From positions 558,001 through 622,000 of the forward strand of contig JAIWND010000016.1 in assembly GCA_025330725.1 (NCBI GenBank): a stretch of 64,000 bases of DNA, read 5' to 3'. The notes under the pieces are model-generated. The model was not told the origin of the DNA. It ran no database searches and worked only from the letters and a program-made list of their open reading frames with translations. This DNA comes from Chlamydoabsidia padenii (taxonomy: Eukaryota; Mucoromycota; Mucoromycetes; Mucorales; Cunninghamellaceae). Positions 62,587 to 64,000 of the stretch are shown one piece after another. The position numbers and the translations under genes were made by a program. The stretch's first letter is position 1. Every line of letters starts with the position of its first letter.

Positions 62587-62796
62587 TGTATAAATTCCAA
62601 GAATGAATGAATGAATAAAGGTGTATTATATATTTGGTATAAGCAGTGTTGGTGTCTTTTGTATGTAGTAAATGTATCAGAGTGGTGTAAAAAAGAAGGA
62701 AGAAGAAGAAGGGAAAGAAAGGAAGATAAAAAAAAAAAGTGAGAATATATAAAGGGAGAGGGGGGAATCCAAACCGATGTGAAAAGTGAGCGCGAT

Positions 62797-64000
62797 TTAA
62801 AAATCAGCGAACAAATTTTTGTAAGGGTCGTCATTGCAGTCGGATGGTTGTTCTTGTTCGGCCTCCGCAGGATATTTTTCAAAGTTGCTCGTGTCTTGAT
62901 CACTTGAATAGGCAGGTATAAGCGGGGCCTATAATTTGGGTAGATCAGTATAAATAAGCATATGATATAATAGACATTACTTCTTACCCTAGTAGTCTTT
63001 TTAAGTAGTCCAAGCCAATCAGTCCCCCTTAGCCATTTGTGCATCTTGACATCATCGGCCCCACCTTTCAAATTGCCGAGTCGCCGAGTTCGATCGATCA
63101 CCAATAGTCGTTTTAATAAATCTTTAGCCGATGATTCCAAGTAACCGGGGTATTGTACCTTGCCACCGAGGATACGTTCATAGATACCAAAGTGATTGTC
63201 ATCATAAAAAGGTGGGTAACCAGCCAGCATTTCAAAGATCAATACACCAAGTGCCCAATAGTCAACTGCTTTTCCGTGTCCTTTGCTTTGTATGATTTCA
63301 GGTGCCAAGTATTCCGGTGTGCCGCATAATGTCCAAGTTCGATCTGTCACCGTTTTGGCGAATCCAAAGTCCGTAATCTTGATATGTCCTTCTCTGTCCA
63401 ATAGTAGATTTTCGGGTTTAAGATCTCTATACATATGAAAAAAAAAAAAAAAAAAAAGTGAGTGAAAGGTGGATCATCTTTTTGAAGGGGGAGAACCTAC
63501 CTATATATGATATCTTTTGAATGCAAGTATTCAATAGCCAGAATAATTTCAGCAGCATAGAATTTAGTAGTATCATTTCCAAAGCGACCAGCCTTTCGCA
63601 AGTGTCGAAAGAGTTCCCCTCCTTGGACATAGCCCATCACCATATAGAGACATTGTTGATCTTGAAAGGTACAATGCCTATGTATAATATAAAAAAAAAA
63701 GATGAGTTTTATCGAGAAAAAGAGAGAGAGAGAGCGATCAAAATACTTACAATTCGACAATGAATGGAAAAGCAACATGGGATAAGACATATCTTTCAGA
63801 ATTGATATGTTCCACTTGCTTGAGTCGTACCACGTCCGCCTTTTTCAGCACCTTGACAGCAAAAACTTTGTTCTGGGTCCTTTCCTTGGCAAGATACACA
63901 CGACCAAAGGTACCTGTACCTGGTTATACAAAATAAAATAAAAAGACAAGGTATGAATAACTGGGTTTGTCGTCCTTTAGTTAGTTACCTAAAGTATCCA
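62797..64000 (-). CDS. cAMP-dependent protein kinase catalytic subunit (5' partial)
   Basis: Exons on the minus strand: last exon 62928-62797, then 63426-62988, 63677-63501, one from about 63752 up to the glycine loop near 63919, and a piece at the window edge. Kinase motifs are the glycine loop [15 protein letters not shown]-type lysine ([12 protein letters not shown]), [19 protein letters not shown], the activation loop [15 protein letters not shown] with the phosphorylated Thr, and [19 protein letters not shown]. The C-terminus is NLFADF, ending exactly on the FxxF that marks PKA and separates it from PKC, S6K and Akt. The N-terminal start lies outside the window. Regulation is by the cAMP-binding subunit, which is not in this window. 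Confidence 0.95.

Overview
This is nuclear DNA of a filamentous fungus, most likely an early-diverging one (Mucoromycota, probably Mucorales). The evidence is many short introns (about 55-90 nt, GT..AG, often with a CTAAC/CTAAT branch site), AT-rich intergenic DNA with long A and T runs, Gln/Asn-rich proteins encoded by CAA/AAC runs, and a gene set that includes a full-length neurofibromin, GTPBP1, a DP-type transcription factor and kelch/TM surface proteins. I see no rRNA, tRNA, CRISPR or bacterial-type operons. The genus is inference.

Layout. 1-5.3 kb: UTP20 (minus, 3' end outside the window), divergent from a Caf120/Skg3-like PH protein (5.7-8.8 kb). 9.5-14.1 kb: three plus-strand genes, GTPBP1-like GTPase, CoA-binding-domain protein and membrane-anchored metallophosphatase. 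15-17 kb: complex I subunit NDUFA8 (minus), divergent from an acidic protein with a PIP-box-like N-terminus. 19-24 kb: DP transcription factor (plus), convergent with a Gln-rich Zn2Cys6 regulator (minus). 24-27.3 kb: gene-poor, with a decayed Ty1/copia RNase H fragment. 27.3-37.2 kb: a 23-exon neurofibromin-type Ras-GAP. 38-39.6 kb: S-adenosylhomocysteine hydrolase. 40.2-41.2 kb: an F-box/LRR gene broken by two in-frame stops. 41.2-43.9 kb: gene-poor. 43.9-44.8 kb: secreted Kre9/Knh-like protein. 46-50.6 kb: tandem pair of kelch/TM receptors with the same exon layout. 51-57.6 kb: a Ser-Pro-rich unknown and SMC6 (both minus). 58.6-59.9 kb: DUF423/TMEM256 protein convergent with an ICT1-like peptidyl-tRNA hydrolase. 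61-64 kb: RhoGEF and PKA catalytic subunit (both minus; PKA runs off the right edge).

How they relate. The genes are individually promoted, not an operon. Themes that recur are Ras/cAMP/Rho signalling (neurofibromin, PKA, RhoGEF), cell-cycle and genome maintenance (DP, PIP-box protein, SMC6, SP-rich protein) and ribosome/translation functions (UTP20, GTPBP1, ICT1). This may be chance.

The strongest unexplained signal is a repeated DNA word, TTYAAAYCCCG in either orientation. It has 11 exact copies plus many one-base variants, all outside exons, and several sit 60-300 bp upstream of start codons. It behaves like a shared promoter element. Exon junctions were placed by eye and checked by reading-frame arithmetic for most genes; UTP20 and SMC6 exons were not all resolved.
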